Source: G965202915 sp965202915 (lineage in GTDB: Bacteria > Pseudomonadota > Gammaproteobacteria > Eutrophobiales > Eutrophobiaceae). From it: a stretch of 64,000 nt of DNA. Below are positions 41,922 through 51,027 of the stretch, piece by piece (the stretch's first letter is position 1; every line of letters starts with the position of its first letter). Both the position numbers and the translations under genes were made by a program. Below the pieces are notes generated by a model. It was not told the DNA's origin and did not search any database. It worked only from the letters and a program-made list of their open reading frames with translations. Location: positions 744,001 through 808,000 of the forward strand of contig OZ241847.1 in the NCBI GenBank assembly GCA_965202915.1, read 5' to 3'.

Positions 41922-42784
41922 TTATTCCAGAGGTTCCTTAACTCTTCTAAAAAGAGCCCTAGCGTACCTTAAGTTTACCCCTATCATTTCAAAACCGAAT
42001 TTAATCAAGAAATTTGTTTGGAAAGAGAAAGTTTCATCTTGCGATAAGCCTCGCTCGTATCCTCCATCAATGGCAACGTACTCAATAATCGGCAAGATAT
42101 TCTTCGCACCCTCCAAAATTTCTGGCTCAAATCCTTCTGCTTCTATCTTCAATAACTTTATTGATTTCAACCCATTATCAGTGACAAAAGAATCAAGTGT
42201 CACCGTTTTTGCCATTATTATGTCTTCATATACCGGGGGTTCAACAAAGCTCGAGACTGCACTCCGCTCATACACGTAGAATTTATTAGCCGAATTCACT
42301 ATACCAAGTCCTTCATTGTGGTGGCTTGAATGTGCTGCATTTAAGCATATTGATGCGAATTCACCTTTTCCAGACTCGAATGTGATATAATTTTTTTCAT
42401 CTATGTAATTTTTGAGTATCAGCCATAAATCAGCGTAATTGGCACCACAATCAATAACCACATCGTGCTTTTCAAATTTAATGCTACTCAAACAATATGA
42501 ATCTCTCAGAAGGTTTGACCGATGACACAAACCATCACGATACAGTTTAAAACCACGATGTCGGTTTGCAAAATAATGCTTTGAGCTACCATCAATGACG
42601 CAATATAATTTTTTTCTTTGTCAAAGAGAAACCTGTGATTCAAACCCTTGAGCTTTGTCTTGAGGTTTCTTATTGCGATAGAGATTTGATCACTACCATT
42701 TTGTTCTAATCTATAAGGGATCGATCCAATCACTTTCTTATGCAGAGCAAGAAGGTCTTTAAAGTAATTATAAACTAGGTGCAT
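41922..42784 (-). pseudogene. FkbM-family methyltransferase, frameshifted
   Basis: Two frames together give about 287 aa. The first (42784 to about 42610) has an N-terminal helical part ending KGLNHRFLFDKEK. The second (about 42607 to 41922) continues LYCVIDGSSKHYF and then has the Rossmann-type SAM site (HDVVIDCGANYADLWL). VTLDSFVTDNGLKSIKLLKI-E-A-E-G and the C-terminal FEMIGVNLRYAR are FkbM signatures. The break is in a run of seven A; eight would restore the frame. The zero-frame phasing also gives the heptamer A-AAA-AAT, on which a -1 ribosomal slip would yield the full protein. FkbM enzymes O-methylate sugars. Confidence 0.7.
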
Positions 42785-43308
42785 TTCTTCAGTCGTCTAA
42801 TTGATTAGATACCAACGACTGGGGTGTATTGGTTGCTTTACAATACAGGTCTGCGGAACAGCTAAGATAAGTGTTACTGTCTTTGTTTCGGTTATTGCCA
42901 TATTTTTTGCTAGTATAATTCAACCAATTTATACAGGTATGCGAAGTTATTGTCAAAAGTGGTGTTTAAGCATATGAGTCAGGCGGCGACCTGGTTTGAT
43001 TCGGTGACCTCGATTCCATCTTTGCATTTCACTCCCGTGATGACTTTGGCCAGGTAGTTGAACCCTCGCTGTCATCACCAATTTTCTGCGCACACATCCT
43101 ATGATTCAAAGAGCACCTTCTTTTCTTCTGTAATAAGAATTGGCGCTTGTCGATTGGAGAGACTTCTAAAAACCGGTTCGGCTGATTAATAAGACCGGCT
43201 GCCAGTCTGAATGCGACAAAGAAAGAGGGACAGAGGGGTCGTATTTGTGCCGTTTTTTTTAACCGCTAAAGCTATTTTGGTGCGCCTCCTGGATTTTTTT
43301 CGTTAAGC
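42785..43308. other. About 520 bp of remnant mobile DNA, no intact gene
   Basis: On the minus strand around 42975-43060 the sequence reads like the C-terminus of a transposase (LAKVITGVKCKDGIEVTE). Nothing else is recognisable; ACAGAGGGGTCGTATTT (43231-43247) resembles the edge sequences of RAYT-type elements. Confidence 0.4.
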
Positions 43309-43521
43309 TCAATCTATATAATTGTTCTTTTCCATCTCTTTGTTATCAATGTACTCCCTTCTCACTAAAGAGACTCCAAGAGTGATGACAAATAAAACAC
43401 CGAGGGTGATAAGGACTTTAAAGAAAATTTCACTATCGAGAGGAGCAAACCACATCTGAATGAGTGACAACAATGCGCCACAAATGAATAAAATTAAACA
43501 AGCGATGGCACCAAATTTCAT
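43309..43521 (-). CDS. Small two-helix membrane protein
   Basis: 70 aa with two membrane helices (about 5-22, AIACLILFICGALLSLIQM, and 33-52, FKVLITLGVLFVITLGVSL) and a charged C-terminus. It overlaps the upstream gene by 4 bp, so the two are translationally coupled. Family not recognised. Confidence 0.6.
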   Translation of the reverse strand: MKFGAIACLILFICGALLSLIQMWFAPLDSEIFFKVLITLGVLFVITLGVSLVRREYIDNKEMEKNNYID

Positions 43522-43727
43522 TTTTCCCTCCCTAAAATGACTATATAAGCCTCCCTTTTCCAGAATAGCAACATTCTACGAATATCCTTTTCCATTGTTT
43601 GCACTCGCCAACCTTCAGCCGCGTTTTTATTGAGAAATTCAGTAAATCTAACTGGGTGGACTTTGGCGCTACCGAGAAAAAGTGAACCCAGCATTCCTTC
43701 TTGATAAATAACTACTTTGTATTCCAT
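43518..43727 (-). CDS. DUF4177-like small protein
   Basis: 69 aa. The ATG is preceded by GAGGT. The pattern MEYKVVIYQEG...FTEFLNKNAAEGWRVQTMEKD...FWKREAYIVILGR fits DUF4177, small beta-rich proteins of unknown role. Coupled to the two-helix membrane protein. Confidence 0.65.
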   Translation of the reverse strand: MEYKVVIYQEGMLGSLFLGSAKVHPVRFTEFLNKNAAEGWRVQTMEKDIRRMLLFWKREAYIVILGREK

Positions 43728-44005
43728 GTTATGTTACCTCTTGCTGACTCCTTGGTTGAAGAATAAAACCTGAAATTTGCGTGAGCGGCAAACCCAACGC
43801 CGTTTTAGCTGACCGATGGACAGGCAAAAAAATGAACGCGCACTAAGCAAAACCCGGCAAACCCTTAGATGTCTCACTTGAACCGCTCATTATCCGACCG
43901 TTAAACAAAATGTTCAATGCCGGCTGACCAGGCTTTCCCTGGGATGATGGAGTGCGACGAACCTTGTTTAATCCAGGATATTTCACCGGCAGATCGCCGG
44001 CATAT

Positions 44006-44398
44006 TCACTCAACCATGGGGCGCGCAATCGGTTTGGCGTTTGGATCACCCACCTGAACCATTTGCTTTTTCATGTGCTCCCGAATGTCCCAGATGCCAC
44101 TGAATCCCTTGGGGATCACAAAGGTGTCACCCGCTTTGAACTCGTTCTGAGTGCCATCGTCGTTAGTGATAACAACGTGGCCGCTGATCATAAGCACGTA
44201 CTCCGTGAACGGGTAGTTGTCGAGATAAGTACGACTCTTTTCGGCTTCCCACACACCGGCCCTAACCACAACTTGACCGCTATGATCATCTTCAAATGTG
44301 ATCGCCTGACCCATATAGACATTGCCTGGTGTGTCTGCGAGTCTCACCGCAGACGCGGCACTATCTACCAATGCGATCGATGGTGCCCTACCTCTCAT
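44006..44398 (-). CDS. Cupin-domain protein
   Basis: 130 aa. A cupin barrel with VVVRAGVWEAEKSRTYL, YPFTEYVLMISGHVVITNDDG and FKAGDTFVIPKGFSGIWDI, matching the DUF861-type cupins. Upstream of the ATG another frame reads MRYTALATFVLILASAP, a signal peptide that ends in a stop overlapping this start. One base change would fuse the two, so the protein was probably exported and may now be frameshifted. Metal ligands are incomplete (Glu present, His replaced). Confidence 0.65.
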   Translation of the reverse strand: MRGRAPSIALVDSAASAVRLADTPGNVYMGQAITFEDDHSGQVVVRAGVWEAEKSRTYLDNYPFTEYVLMISGHVVITNDDGTQNEFKAGDTFVIPKGFSGIWDIREHMKKQMVQVGDPNAKPIARPMVE

Positions 44399-44580
44399 GG
44401 TGCAGACGCCAATATTAGAACAAACGTCGCCAAAGCTGTATAACGCATCTGATGAACTCCCATATTACGAATATTGATCAGGCACCTTAACAGCAAATAG
44501 CGTCCCACTCAAGCATGCGATTTGTCATCGCCAGTTTGTCGCCTAACGCCGAGCCGGGCCGACCTCGGCCATTTGCCGGA

Positions 44581-44796
44581 TTATGTTTGCAGCCACTCAA
44601 CGGCTTCATCGTAGCTCTCGAAATATTTGGCTTCACCTGGAATAAACCAGGATCCCACTTTTGCCGCAACCTCCTGCCGTCCCCTATTCCCATAGATCGC
44701 AACCTTTGCAAATTCACCGCCGTGTTTTAGGCCCGGTTTGAAATCATCCCGGGCAGTCCTGAGTGCCCGACCATCAAACTCATCTGCATCAAACAA
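44581..44796 (-). pseudogene. SpoIIAA-like gene, truncated duplicate
   Basis: 71 codons corresponding to the C-terminal half of the intact gene at 45630-46022 (shared EVAAKVGSWFI, GEAKYFESYDEAVEWLQ). The N-terminal half is absent; the gene at 44809-45552 lies where it should be. Inserted or recombined remnant. Confidence 0.75.
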
Positions 44797-44808
44797 ATAC
44801 CAGGGCTT

Positions 44809-45552
44809 TTACCTGAGTTTAATTGTGGCTTCTCGTTTCCCAGACCTGCTCCCCGCAAATAAGTCGTGATAATCATCTCTGTGCATACGACCAATGGAAG
44901 AGTGTTTGTCATAGTTATCCGCAGACATAGACTCAACTCTGGCTGTAAGTGTCAGGCCGTCACTGAAACGATTACTGAAACGATTATAGATATAGTATTT
45001 CGTGTCATTGTCAATCATTTCGGAAATAGCCCTATTATGGAGATTTAATACAATAAAACCTTTTTCGTGTTCTAAGTCAGAAACAAACAAAGTAACTTCT
45101 AACTCCCTGCTTGTAAGGGCTGTAATAATTTGCCTTAACTCCTCAATTGTGTTGTTTGCCTCCATAAGGCTTTCAGTGGAGTTTTCCATATTCGTTTTAA
45201 GGGAGACGTCTAGTGTATTGACTTTTTTCAGCAGATCATCTGTTTGCTCAGACTGAGTGAATAAGCCGCGGTCGAGATCCTTCATTACCTGGCTTTGGAT
45301 GGTATTGTTATCAGAAAAGGCCTTTGTGTCAGTAACTACGTGTTTTCCTTCCTTAATCTCCTCTCTGAGATAACCCACATTTTTCAGGTTGTCTATTATT
45401 CTGGGAGTAATGGATGTATCAATATTTGCGTCGTTTATTACTCTTGGGGTAATGTATCGGTCAATAATGCTGTTAGCAGACATTACTAACAGGAGAAGAA
45501 TCACTCCCATGAATATCTCAAATCCCTTTTCTTTTATTTTTTCTTTCCACAT
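44809..45552 (-). CDS. Membrane-anchored coiled-coil hypothetical protein
   Basis: 247 aa. A strong ribosome binding site (AAGGAGG) precedes the ATG. One membrane helix (about 13-30, IFMGVILLLLVMSANSII) is followed by a long helical region (about 50-150, many Asn/Glu/Leu, including QTDDLLKKVNTLDVSL). A small C-terminal beta domain contains EVTLFVSDLEHEKGFIVLNL. No family recognised. It sits between the truncated and the intact SpoIIAA-like genes. Confidence 0.65.
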   Translation of the reverse strand: MWKEKIKEKGFEIFMGVILLLLVMSANSIIDRYITPRVINDANIDTSITPRIIDNLKNVGYLREEIKEGKHVVTDTKAFSDNNTIQSQVMKDLDRGLFTQSEQTDDLLKKVNTLDVSLKTNMENSTESLMEANNTIEELRQIITALTSRELEVTLFVSDLEHEKGFIVLNLHNRAISEMIDNDTKYYIYNRFSNRFSDGLTLTARVESMSADNYDKHSSIGRMHRDDYHDLFAGSRSGKREATIKLR

Positions 45553-45629
45553 AGTTGATTCCTCCTTGCAAACCTAACTTGAAGATAATCTATATGGCAA
45601 GGCCGGACCGGCCCCGGCTATTTGGTATA

Positions 45630-46022
45630 TCATGCTTGCAGCCACTCAACGGCTTCATCGTAGCTCTCGAAATATTTGGCCTCGCCTGAAATAAACCAGG
45701 ATCCCACTTTTGCCGCGACCTCCTGCCATCCCCTATTCCCATGGATCGCAATCTTTTCAAACTCACTACCGTGCCTCACGCCCAACTTGAAATCGTCCCA
45801 AGCCGCCCTCAATTCCCAACCATCAAGCTCAGTTGCATCAAACAAAACCCGTATTATTGGCTGGTCGACGCCCGTCAACGCACCATCGATCATCGGCGTG
45901 ATCACGCCATAATCCTCGTGCGTGAGTCTTCCCACCGCTTTCATGGTTACGTAGAATTCCGCACCAATCCGTTCAATACCAATTGTAATGCCATGCCTTG
46001 TGTAACTCATATCAATGAACAT
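45630..46022 (-). CDS. SpoIIAA-like (STAS) protein
   Basis: 130 aa. A single SpoIIAA-like/STAS domain: FYVTMKAVGRLTHEDYGVIT, IIRVLFDATELDGWELRAAWDDFK, EFEKIAIHGNRGWQEVAAKV, and the C-terminal GEAKYFESYDEAVEWL. Proteins of this DUF3478 group are found in many proteobacteria; function unknown, possibly lipid-binding. A truncated second copy lies 0.8 kb to the left. Confidence 0.85.
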   Translation of the reverse strand: MFIDMSYTRHGITIGIERIGAEFYVTMKAVGRLTHEDYGVITPMIDGALTGVDQPIIRVLFDATELDGWELRAAWDDFKLGVRHGSEFEKIAIHGNRGWQEVAAKVGSWFISGEAKYFESYDEAVEWLQA

Positions 46023-46160
46023 CCATGGATATACATTATTATAGCCGGATTATACTAAAAAAACATAAGCAAAAGCAAGTGCCTGAGGGCCTGAGAATTA
46101 TCAAAAAAGATGACCATTATCGGCTGGCGATGAATGAATAAACCTGACTGAAACCTGCGC

Positions 46161-47414
46161 ATGGTTTATACTGGCCGATTTTCAACGCTAATATTTCTAA
46201 ATAAATTGAACGAAGATTTTCCAAGGATCACCCGTCTTCCGCCCTACGTCTTCAATATCGTCAATGAATTGAAAATGCAGGCCCGTCGTCGGGGTGAAGA
46301 TATTATTGATTTCGGCATGGGCAATCCGGACCAACCCACCCCACCCCATATCGTCGAGAAAATGGTGGAAGCCGCCCGACGAGAAAATACTCATCGGTAT
46401 TCATTATCTCGTGGTGTGCCGAGATTACGCCGGGCCATCTGCCGCTGGTACAAGAGCAGGTATGACGTCGATCTCGACCCGGATACCGAGGCGATAGTGA
46501 CCCTGGGGTCGAAAGAGGGGCTTGCACACTTGGCCATGACCGTGGCCGATCGCGGGGACGCGGTGCTGGTTCCAAACCCGTCTTATCCGATTCATCCGTT
46601 TGGTTTTGTGATCGCCGGCGCCGACGTTCGCCATGTTCCGATTGGGCCGGGCATCGATTTTTTTGAAGAACTTAAAAAGGCGATCCGTGATTCCCTGCCC
46701 AAACCCAAATTGTTACTGATCAATTTCCCAAATAATCCGACCACTCAGTGCGTTGATTTGGGTTTTTTTGAAGAGATCATTCGCATTGCCAGGAAGCATG
46801 AGATATGGGTGGTCCAGGATTTGGCCTATGCCGATATCGTATTCGATGACTACACGGCACCATCGATCCTGCAAGTGCCCGGCGCAAAGGAGGTCGCGGT
46901 CGAATTCTTTTCCATGTCGAAGAGCTACAATATGCCCGGATGGCGGGTGGGTTTCATGGTGGGCAATCCATTGCTGGTCGGTGCCTTAACCCGGTTAAAG
47001 TCATATTTGGATTATGGCCTGTTTGTGCCGTTACAAGTCGCCACTATCACCGCATTGGAAGATGATCAGCAATGTGTGGCCGATATACGCCATACCTACC
47101 AAAAACGCCGCGACGTGTTGTGCGACGGCCTGAATATGGCCGGCTGGAAAGTCGACAAGCCAAAAGGTACGATGTTTGTGTGGGCGCCGATACCGGAGCC
47201 ATATAAAGAAATGGGATCGCTGGATTTTGCCAAAAAATTATTACTCGAGGCCAGGGTGGCGGTTGCCCCCGGCGTGGGTTTCGGCGGTTACGGCGATCAG
47301 TTTGTTCGGTTTTCCTTAATAGAAAATGAACATCGCAGCCGGCAGGCGATCCGAGGTATTCGGGCCATGCTTAGAATGACAATGGATAATGAAACAGTGG
47401 TTAATAGCGAATAA
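46161..47414 (+). CDS. alaC: Alanine/glutamate-type PLP aminotransferase AlaC
   Basis: 417 aa as written; the family usually begins at the equivalent of NEDFPRITRLPPYVFN, so a TTG at 46206 may be the true start. Fold type I aminotransferase: IDFGMGNPDQPTP, the cofactor-binding NPSYPIHPFGF, NFPNNPT, YADIVFDD and the PLP Lys in FFSMSKSYNMPGWRVGF. It transfers amino groups between alanine and 2-oxoglutarate or pyruvate. The homoserine dehydrogenase gene starts at the base after its stop, a conserved pairing. Confidence 0.9.
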   Translation: MVYTGRFSTLIFLNKLNEDFPRITRLPPYVFNIVNELKMQARRRGEDIIDFGMGNPDQPTPPHIVEKMVEAARRENTHRYSLSRGVPRLRRAICRWYKSRYDVDLDPDTEAIVTLGSKEGLAHLAMTVADRGDAVLVPNPSYPIHPFGFVIAGADVRHVPIGPGIDFFEELKKAIRDSLPKPKLLLINFPNNPTTQCVDLGFFEEIIRIARKHEIWVVQDLAYADIVFDDYTAPSILQVPGAKEVAVEFFSMSKSYNMPGWRVGFMVGNPLLVGALTRLKSYLDYGLFVPLQVATITALEDDQQCVADIRHTYQKRRDVLCDGLNMAGWKVDKPKGTMFVWAPIPEPYKEMGSLDFAKKLLLEARVAVAPGVGFGGYGDQFVRFSLIENEHRSRQAIRGIRAMLRMTMDNETVVNSE

Positions 47415-48752
47415 ATGATCCGCGGGAACCTTACAGAATTGCAAGCTGTAAAGATTGGCGTGTTGGGACTGGGCACGGTCGGTGGCGGTACCGTGAACGT
47501 GTTGACGCGCAACGCCAAAGAGATTGCCCGCCGGGCCGGGCGCGGCATCCGCATAAGCCAGGCCGCGGCAAAAGAATATGATGCCAATGCCATTCCGGGG
47601 CTGGATCAAATTGGGGCGCTGACCGATGACGCCTTTGCCGTGGTCGAAAATCCCGAGATTGAAATTATTATCGAATTAATTGGCGGATATTCACCCGCCA
47701 AAGAACTGGTCTTAAAGGCGATTGAAAATAACAAACACGTAGTAACCGCAAATAAGGCATTGATTGCCATGCATGGCAACGAAATCTTCTCGGCCGCGCT
47801 GCAAAAAGGGGTAATGGTTGCATTTGAGGCGGCGGTCGCCGGCGGCATTCCAATTATAAAAGCCATCCGGGAAGGGCTGACGGCCAACCAAATACAATGG
47901 GCCGCGGGGATCATTAACGGCACCGGCAATTATATCCTCACCGAGATGGGCAACAAGGGCAGAGACTTCGCCGGCGTATTAAAAGAAGCACAATCCCTGG
48001 GTTATGCCGAAGCCGATCCGACCTGGGACGTGGAAGGAGTCGATGCCGCACATAAATTGACGATATTGGCCGCGATTGCATTCGGCATACCCCTGCAATT
48101 TGACAAAACCTATATCGAAGGAATAGGCAATATTGAACAGCAAGACCTGGCCTATGCGGATAAACTGGGTTACCGCATTAAACATCTCGGTATCACGCGC
48201 AAAACCACCGAGGGTATTGAATTAAGGGTGCACCCCACTCTAATCCCCAAAGCGCGGTTAATTGCCAACGTCGACGGGGTAATGAATGCGGTCGCGGTGA
48301 TGGGCGACGCGGTCGGCCCAACATTGTATTATGGTGCCGGCGCGGGATCAGAACCCACTGCTTCCGCGGTGGTCGCCGACGTCATTGACGTGGTCAGGAC
48401 GATGACCGCCGACCCCGACAACCGGGTGCCGCATCTTGCCTTTCAGCCGGATGCACTCATGGACACCGATATATTGAGTATGGACGAGGTCACGACCGCG
48501 TATTATCTAAGAATGCAGGCGGTCGACCGCCCCGGGGTGCTGGCCGAAGTGACCCGAATACTGGGTGACGCCGGGATCAGCATCGAAGCGATATTACAAC
48601 AAACACATGAGACCGGCACCGCCCACGTACCGGTCATTTTCCTGACCCAGCGTGTACAAGAAAGAAACATGAACGGCGCGATGGCTCAAATCGAACAATT
48701 AGACAGTATCAGTGGTAAGGTGACCCGCATTCGCATGGAAACCCTGAACTAA
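47415..48752 (+). CDS. hom: Homoserine dehydrogenase
   Basis: 445 aa. NAD(P)-binding VKIGVLGLGTVGGGTVNVL, catalytic domain with HVVTANKALIA, AAVAGGIPIIKAIREGL and NGTGNYILTEM, then the long homoserine domain (GYAEADPTWDVEGVDAAHKL with the substrate-binding Asp/Glu/Lys). A C-terminal ACT domain (YYLRMQAVDRPGVLAEVTRI) confers threonine feedback control. Between alaC and thrC. Confidence 0.96.
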   Translation: MIRGNLTELQAVKIGVLGLGTVGGGTVNVLTRNAKEIARRAGRGIRISQAAAKEYDANAIPGLDQIGALTDDAFAVVENPEIEIIIELIGGYSPAKELVLKAIENNKHVVTANKALIAMHGNEIFSAALQKGVMVAFEAAVAGGIPIIKAIREGLTANQIQWAAGIINGTGNYILTEMGNKGRDFAGVLKEAQSLGYAEADPTWDVEGVDAAHKLTILAAIAFGIPLQFDKTYIEGIGNIEQQDLAYADKLGYRIKHLGITRKTTEGIELRVHPTLIPKARLIANVDGVMNAVAVMGDAVGPTLYYGAGAGSEPTASAVVADVIDVVRTMTADPDNRVPHLAFQPDALMDTDILSMDEVTTAYYLRMQAVDRPGVLAEVTRILGDAGISIEAILQQTHETGTAHVPVIFLTQRVQERNMNGAMAQIEQLDSISGKVTRIRMETLN

Positions 48753-48823
48753 AAGACTATGCCTCAGCATACCGCCCAACTGCATGACAACCTTATACTC
48801 GTTACCGTCCACGGCAATTTAAA

Positions 48824-49972
48824 ATGACGTTCCGGCAACATTACACCGGCTTGATAGACCGGTATCGCGACCGCCTGCCGGTTGAACCGGATACCCGGAC
48901 AATCAGTCTTGCCGAAGGTAATACGCCGCTTATTCGTTTGCATAATATTACTGATCAACTTGATAAAGACGTTACCATCTATGTAAAGTACGAAGGCTTG
49001 AATCCAACCGCTTCTTTCAAAGACCGCGGCATGACCATGGCGGTGACCAAAGCGGTCGATCAGGGGACTCGGGCGGTGGTCTGCGCGTCCACCGGCAACA
49101 CCTCCGCCTCCGCCGCGGCCTATGCCGCTCGCGCCGGAATCAATGCTTTTGTGCTGATCCCGGAGGGCAAGATCGCCCAGGGTAAGCTGGCCCAGGCAAT
49201 GATGGCGGGAGCAATCGTGATCCAGGTGCAGGGTAATTTTGATGACGGCATGCGCCTGGCAAAACAGGTGGCCGAAGAAGCACCGGTAACAATAGTGAAC
49301 TCGATTAACCCGTTTCGCCTGCAGGGACAAAAGACGGCCGCCTTCGAGATCGTGGAAGAATTGCAACGGGCGCCCGACTATCACTGTCTGCCCGTGGGCA
49401 ACGCCGGCAATATAAGCTCATATTGGATAGGTTACAGTGAATATGCCTGTAGCAAGGGTGATTACACCACCCGTGCCTGCACCCTGTGTGAGGGTCATTG
49501 TCCATTTACCGATAAGCCGATCATTGCCACTCGACCCAGGATGGTGGGCTACCAGGCCTCCGGTGCCGCGCCTTTTATCAAAGGCGAAATGATTGATAAC
49601 CCCGACACCGTCGCCACTGCGATACGCATCGGACATCCCCAATCCTGGGCGCAAGCGTTAACGGCACAACAGGAATCCGGGGGCTGGTTTGATGATTGTT
49701 CCGATGATGAAATACTGGCCATGCAGAAATTATTGGCGGAAAAAGAAGGCATTTTTTGCGAACCCGCCTCGGCGATATCGGTTGCGGGCGCGATCAAGGA
49801 TATTGAAACCGGTAAAATTGCCGATAACAGCATCGTGGTGTGCACGTTGACCGGCCATGGTCTGAAAGACCCGGATACTGCCATCCAACAAAGTACCGCC
49901 ACCGTCATCACAGTAGAGGCGGAGTTAAACCAGATCACACAGGCGATACTCGACAATACAGACCAGGGTTGA
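48824..49972 (+). CDS. thrC: Threonine synthase
   Basis: 382 aa. PLP Lys in NPTASFKDRGMTMAVTKA. ASTGNTSASAAAYAARAG and VNSINPFRLQGQKT are conserved, and PVGNAGNISSYWIGY binds phosphate. An insertion of about 25 residues after GYSEY carries four cysteines (A-C-S-K-G-D, then ACTLCEGHCPF), a probable metal-binding or disulfide loop found in only part of the family. It completes the threonine branch with hom. Confidence 0.93.
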   Translation: MTFRQHYTGLIDRYRDRLPVEPDTRTISLAEGNTPLIRLHNITDQLDKDVTIYVKYEGLNPTASFKDRGMTMAVTKAVDQGTRAVVCASTGNTSASAAAYAARAGINAFVLIPEGKIAQGKLAQAMMAGAIVIQVQGNFDDGMRLAKQVAEEAPVTIVNSINPFRLQGQKTAAFEIVEELQRAPDYHCLPVGNAGNISSYWIGYSEYACSKGDYTTRACTLCEGHCPFTDKPIIATRPRMVGYQASGAAPFIKGEMIDNPDTVATAIRIGHPQSWAQALTAQQESGGWFDDCSDDEILAMQKLLAEKEGIFCEPASAISVAGAIKDIETGKIADNSIVVCTLTGHGLKDPDTAIQQSTATVITVEAELNQITQAILDNTDQG

Positions 49973-50004
49973 CCGCCGCCGGGTACGGTAAAATTTAGAA
50001 TATA

Positions 50005-51027
50005 ATGCGCCAGCTTACTCTATTCATTCCGGGTTTATTGGGTCCGAATATCAAGCTGGCCATGGACGATTTGCCGGCCACTACACATCTGGGCAAGCTG
50101 CTGGCCAGAGCCAAGCAGGCGCGTATGGATGCTTCCGGTTTTACTTCGATACTGTTCAATTTATTTGGCCTCAATCAAACCACTGACGCCGATCACCCCG
50201 TTGCCGCAGTGACACGGCTTGTCGATAACGGATGCTCGCCGGGGGAAACCTGGATGCGGGCCGACCCGGTTCATCTAAGCGCGGAGCATAAAGGAGTAAC
50301 GCTGCTTGATCACACCACGTTGGAAATCAATCGTCATGACGCACTCGCCACCGCGGCCGATATCGGCACGGTATTTGAAGCCAGAAAAATGAACCTTGAA
50401 GTTCCGATTCCCACGCGCTGGTACCTGCGTGTGCAAAACCCTCCCAGGATTAAAACCAGCGAAATTGCCGGCGTAATTGGCCGTAATATTCATCCCTATT
50501 TGCCAACGGGAGAGGATCAGACTGAAATCATCCGGCTCTTAAATGAAGTGCAGATGATCCTGCATAGCTCGGAGATCAATATTGACCGTCAACATAGAGG
50601 CTTACTGCCGATAAATGGCGTCTGGTTATGGGGCCTGGGTCAATTGCCGGAGTCTATCGAAACCAAATGGTCGGCGGTCTATACCGATGAGGAAGTGGCC
50701 AGGGGACTGTCCATATTGGCGGGCACTCCGGTATTTGATTTGCCGGACACCATTGCCGCGATCGACACCGAAGCCGATCATTTTCTGCAACTGGCGGTGA
50801 TCTCAACCGGCCTGCACCACGTGCAATATCAGGACCCGGACGGCTGGACTGGTTTTTTGCAACACCTGGAGGCACAGTGGTTTACCGAACTCTACGAGCT
50901 GCTTGACGCCGGAGTATTCGATCGGGTGGAAATTATTACCGGGCACTTGTCATTCAAACTGCACCGGTTTTCATTGCTGAAATTCTGGCGGGAAGACTAC
51001 ATTCACCGCGTTAATCAATTAAGATGA
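50005..51027 (+). CDS. Phosphoglycerate-mutase-like protein (cofactor-independent type)
   Basis: 340 aa. It matches the gammaproteobacterial relatives of archaeal-type cofactor-independent phosphoglycerate mutase by the pattern of its first half (LTLFIPGLLGPNI), RWYLRV, and LLPINGVWLWGLGQLPE. The Asp/Ser metal site of true mutases is not evident. Probably not an active mutase. It overlaps recJ by 4 bp. Confidence 0.7.
   Translation: MRQLTLFIPGLLGPNIKLAMDDLPATTHLGKLLARAKQARMDASGFTSILFNLFGLNQTTDADHPVAAVTRLVDNGCSPGETWMRADPVHLSAEHKGVTLLDHTTLEINRHDALATAADIGTVFEARKMNLEVPIPTRWYLRVQNPPRIKTSEIAGVIGRNIHPYLPTGEDQTEIIRLLNEVQMILHSSEINIDRQHRGLLPINGVWLWGLGQLPESIETKWSAVYTDEEVARGLSILAGTPVFDLPDTIAAIDTEADHFLQLAVISTGLHHVQYQDPDGWTGFLQHLEAQWFTELYELLDAGVFDRVEIITGHLSFKLHRFSLLKFWREDYIHRVNQLR

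Noticed and set aside
40731..46160. Genomic island integrated at tRNA-Ser
   Set aside because: No repeat of the tRNA 3' end is seen to the right and no integrase is present; the patch consists of decayed transposase and orphan genes.
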